Program-made: the position numbers and the translations under genes
Notes under the pieces: generated by a model
Database searches by the model: none
Told to the model about the DNA's origin: nothing
Seen by the model: only the letters and a program-made list of their open reading frames with translations
Origin: Streptosporangium roseum DSM 43021
Lineage (GTDB): Bacteria > Actinomycetota > Actinomycetes > Streptosporangiales > Streptosporangiaceae
DNA: 64,000 nucleotides
Assembly (NCBI RefSeq): GCF_000024865.1
Contig: NC_013595.1
Span: 6,200,001-6,264,000 of the forward strand
Direction of reading: 5' to 3'
Shown: piece by piece, positions 61,794 through 64,000 of the stretch
Layout of the letters: each line of letters opens with the position of its first letter
How positions within the stretch are numbered: the first letter of the stretch is position 1

Positions 61794-63089
61794 CTACAGG
61801 CCCATGCAGGCCAGTGCCCGCTGGTAGGCCGCGACGCTGTCGCCCGGCTCCTCGACCTCCTGCAGTATCCGGGCGACGGCGAGCCAGAACCGCGTGGTCC
61901 GCCGCGTGGGGGGCGCCTCCCGCAGCCACGCGGCGACGGCGGCCAGTTCGCGCACCGCTTCGCGCCGCCGCCCCAGCCCGGCCATCGTCTGGCCCGCCAG
62001 AAGGCGGATCTCGGCCTGCCGGTCGCGCGGCAGGTGCTCGATCTGGTCGCGCACCGCCGCCAGGTGCCCCTCCGCCGCCTCCGGGGAGCCCAGCAGCAGC
62101 TCGGCGCGGATCAGGTTCACCGCGCAGTCGACCTCCTCCGCCGCGCCGGCCGGGCCGTTGACCGGTTCGGCCCGCGCCGCCATCAGCAGCCGGCGCCACC
62201 GGCCGGCGTCCGCGGGCCGCGCGCTGAGCGCGATCCCGGCGCACGCCACGCGCAGCCGGTTCAGGCCGGACGGGTCGCCGAGCTCGGACTGGGCGGCGAG
62301 GGCCCGCTCGACATGTGCCAGCGCCTCCTCGTCGTGCCCGCTCTCCATCGCCAGGACCGCGGCCGCCCGGTGCGCCGCGACGAGTGCCGCGGGGGTGCCG
62401 AGACGGTCGGCGGCCGCCAGCAGTTCACCGCGGAACTGGCACCCCCGCAGCAGGTCGCCGCGTTCGGTGTAGGCGATGAGCAGTTCGGCGCCCAGCCGGA
62501 CGTGCTCCTCGCTCCAGGCGGGCCGTGCCGCGCCGGCCAGGATCTGCTCGGCCGCCCGCACGGCCGCCGCCAGGTCTCCCTGCCGACGGTGGCACCTGGA
62601 CAGCGCGCAGGTGACGCTCGCGTACAGCTCGGCGGGCATCTGGGCCGCGTCACGGTGCCGCACGCCGGCCAGCAGCGTGATCGCCTCATCGAGCTCGCCG
62701 CAGGCCTGCAGCGCGCCGGCCAGGCCGAGCTCGGCCTCCTGGCGCAGGTGGGGAAGGCTCGCGATGGCCTCCCCGGCGAGCAGGGCGGCGTAGCGGGTGC
62801 GCGCTTCGGCGGCCCTGTCGCCGTCCAGCGCCTGCCGGGCATGCACCAGTCCGAGTTCGAGCTCCTCCCGCTGCTCGGCCGTCACGCCGCTGACCAGGTA
62901 GGACAGGGAGCATTCGAGCTTCTCGGCCAGCAGTTCCAGCACCGCGGGCGGCGCGGTCCGCTTGCCGCTCTCGATGAGAGAGACGTAGCTGTCCGACAGT
63001 TCCGGATGAGCGAGCTCCGCCTGGGAGATGCCTCGCCGGCGGCGGGCAGTTTTGATGCGCTGTCCGACTGGAGCTGTAGCAGCAGACAC
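61794..63089 (-). CDS. XRE-family regulator with TPR domain (copy 2)
   Basis: The 431-residue protein has an XRE helix-turn-helix (about 8-66, GQRIKTARRRRGISQAELAH, SDSYVSLIESGKR) and a TPR-like helical array to the end (for example GELDEAITLLAGVRH, GHDEEALAHVERALAA). It has the same layout as the protein at 60012-61340 and is convergent with the small peptide gene between them. The GTG at 63089 is chosen, with AGGGA 6 bp upstream; the frame stays open further up. Confidence 0.82.
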   Translation of the reverse strand: MSAATAPVGQRIKTARRRRGISQAELAHPELSDSYVSLIESGKRTAPPAVLELLAEKLECSLSYLVSGVTAEQREELELGLVHARQALDGDRAAEARTRYAALLAGEAIASLPHLRQEAELGLAGALQACGELDEAITLLAGVRHRDAAQMPAELYASVTCALSRCHRRQGDLAAAVRAAEQILAGAARPAWSEEHVRLGAELLIAYTERGDLLRGCQFRGELLAAADRLGTPAALVAAHRAAAVLAMESGHDEEALAHVERALAAQSELGDPSGLNRLRVACAGIALSARPADAGRWRRLLMAARAEPVNGPAGAAEEVDCAVNLIRAELLLGSPEAAEGHLAAVRDQIEHLPRDRQAEIRLLAGQTMAGLGRRREAVRELAAVAAWLREAPPTRRTTRFWLAVARILQEVEEPGDSVAAYQRALACMGL

Positions 63090-63421
63090 GATTATCCCTC
63101 GCACACGGACCATTCGATGGGTGGCGAGCTGCGCCCGGACGTCTGCGCGCTCGACGAGCCCTGGACATCCTTCGCACCCCGCTACGGCATCATTCGCCAC
63201 TTTAGGAAATGCTATGACCTTTACCGCATAATTTACTGATCAGCGTCCGTAATCGGCGTGTCACCCCCCGGGGGGCGGGACCGCCGGCCGGGGCCGCAGT
63301 GAGCGGGACCGCCGGCCGGGGGCCGCGGTGGCAGGGCGCGTCTTGCCCGGCCCTTGATGTGCGCGCGGTGGAGCCGCCCGGTTCCGGCGTGTCATCGTCG
63401 AGGAGAGGGAGGAGGCGATCC
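63090..63421. other. Gene-free stretch with short direct repeat
   Basis: The left part (63185-63245) is AT-rich and probably holds the promoter of the XRE-TPR gene. GCGGGACCGCCGGCCGGGG occurs at 63275-63293 and again at 63303-63321 (period 28). No gene is seen. Confidence 0.45.
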
Positions 63422-64000
63422 ATGACCACCCCGCTCTACCTGCGAGGCTTCCTCGCGCCGGTGCCCGACGAGATCGACGCCTTCGACCTGCCGGTCAGCG
63501 GGGCCCTTCCCCCCGCGCTCACCGGCCGCTACTTCCGCAACGGCCCCAACCCGCTGCCCGGCCGCGACCCCGGCCACTGGTTCACCGGGCCCGGGATGGT
63601 GCACGGCGTACGGCTGCGCGACGGCCGCGCCGAGTGGTATCGCAACCGCTGGGTGCGGACCCGCGAGTTCACCGAGGACGCGCCCTTCGTCCGGGACGAC
63701 CTCTCCGTCGACCTCACCGCGGTGCCCGCCAACACCCACGTCGTCCCGCACGGGGACAAGATCTTCGCGCTGGTCGAGAACGGCCTGCCGTACGAACTCA
63801 CCGCCGGGCTGGAGACGGTCGGCCCGTGTGACTTCGGCGGCCTGCTGACCACCGCCATGACCGCCCACCCCAAGCGCGACCCGCTCACCGGCGAGCTGCT
63901 CTTCTTCGGCTACGGCTTCCTGCCGCCCTATCTCACCTACCACCGGCTCTCGGCGGACGGAGAGCTCGTGGAGAGCCGCGAGGTCCCGGTGCCGGGGCCG
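63422..64000 (+). CDS. Carotenoid oxygenase, 5' part
   Basis: The first 193 residues of a carotenoid cleavage oxygenase (RPE65/lignostilbene dioxygenase family) run to the window end. The visible pattern is PALTGRYFRNGPNPLPG, HWFTGPGMVHGVRL with the expected early His region, ANTHVVPHGDKIFALVENGLPYEL and MTAHPKRDPLTGELLFFGYG, which should supply the first iron-binding His. These enzymes cleave carotenoid or stilbene double bonds with iron and oxygen. GGGAGGAGG precedes the ATG. Confidence 0.92.
   Translation, partial: MTTPLYLRGFLAPVPDEIDAFDLPVSGALPPALTGRYFRNGPNPLPGRDPGHWFTGPGMVHGVRLRDGRAEWYRNRWVRTREFTEDAPFVRDDLSVDLTAVPANTHVVPHGDKIFALVENGLPYELTAGLETVGPCDFGGLLTTAMTAHPKRDPLTGELLFFGYGFLPPYLTYHRLSADGELVESREVPVPGP

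Noticed and set aside
1..64000. tRNA, rRNA or origin sequences
   Set aside because: I looked for cloverleaf-like and rRNA stretches and for DnaA-box clusters and saw none, although a computed search would be more sensitive.

Overview
The window looks like chromosomal DNA of a high-GC filamentous actinomycete. GC is near 70%, GTG starts are common, and XRE-TPR regulators, SigE-type sigma factors, Tat and lipoprotein signals and CBM2-type secreted enzymes are present. The repertoire suggests the Streptosporangiaceae (Streptosporangium/Nonomuraea-like), but no rRNA or marker gene is present to fix this.

Bases 1-14,000 are an accessory, scarred region. They hold the 3' end of an alpha/beta hydrolase, a frameshifted MerT-like gene, and a 1.8-kb segment with a Pycsar-effector-like membrane protein and a BASS-type transporter. 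That segment lies between two near-identical 212-bp inverted repeats, next to an intact tyrosine recombinase. A beta-propeller gene bracketed by a short dispersed repeat follows, then two secreted WxL-like proteins and a truncated third. An IS5/IS427-type element (9424-10289) has split a lectin-like gene. Also present are an ArsR fragment, a small secreted cysteine protein, and a chimera of an IS30 transposase N-terminus with a TIGR04222-like protein.

Bases 14,100-54,500 are mostly one large peptidoglycan and muropeptide salvage region, interrupted at 18.5-26.0 kb by unrelated genes (nitronate monooxygenase, lipoprotein, Lrp/EamA/aldo-keto reductase, SigE with a membrane partner). A GHL10 hydrolase diverges from NagZ and an RpiR/MurR regulator. 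MurQ with a serine hydrolase diverges from NamZ. A five-gene peptide ABC operon (30.4-36.3 kb) has a GNAT gene at its end. A dipeptidase/M20/GNAT/enolase-superfamily operon (36.6-40.9 kb) resembles the known D-to-L amino acid N-succinylation route. A secreted class A beta-lactamase follows. A second operon (54.5 to 42.3 kb, minus strand) encodes an S9 peptidase, three serine hydrolases without signal peptides, a PucR-type regulator and a second peptide ABC transporter with a fused permease-ATPase. The set resembles the Bacillus murQ-murR-murP-ybbE-nagZ-namZ locus, with ABC import where Bacillus has a PTS permease. A MurNAc kinase, which this route would need, is not in the window.

Bases 54,600-64,000 hold a two-gene unit of a TPR protein and an HtpG/Hsp90-like ATPase with a C-terminal TIR/deoxyribosyltransferase-like domain, which is a candidate defence system. 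After it come a secreted SGNH esterase with CBM2, two XRE-TPR regulators flanking a 60-residue secreted peptide, and the 5' part of a carotenoid oxygenase.
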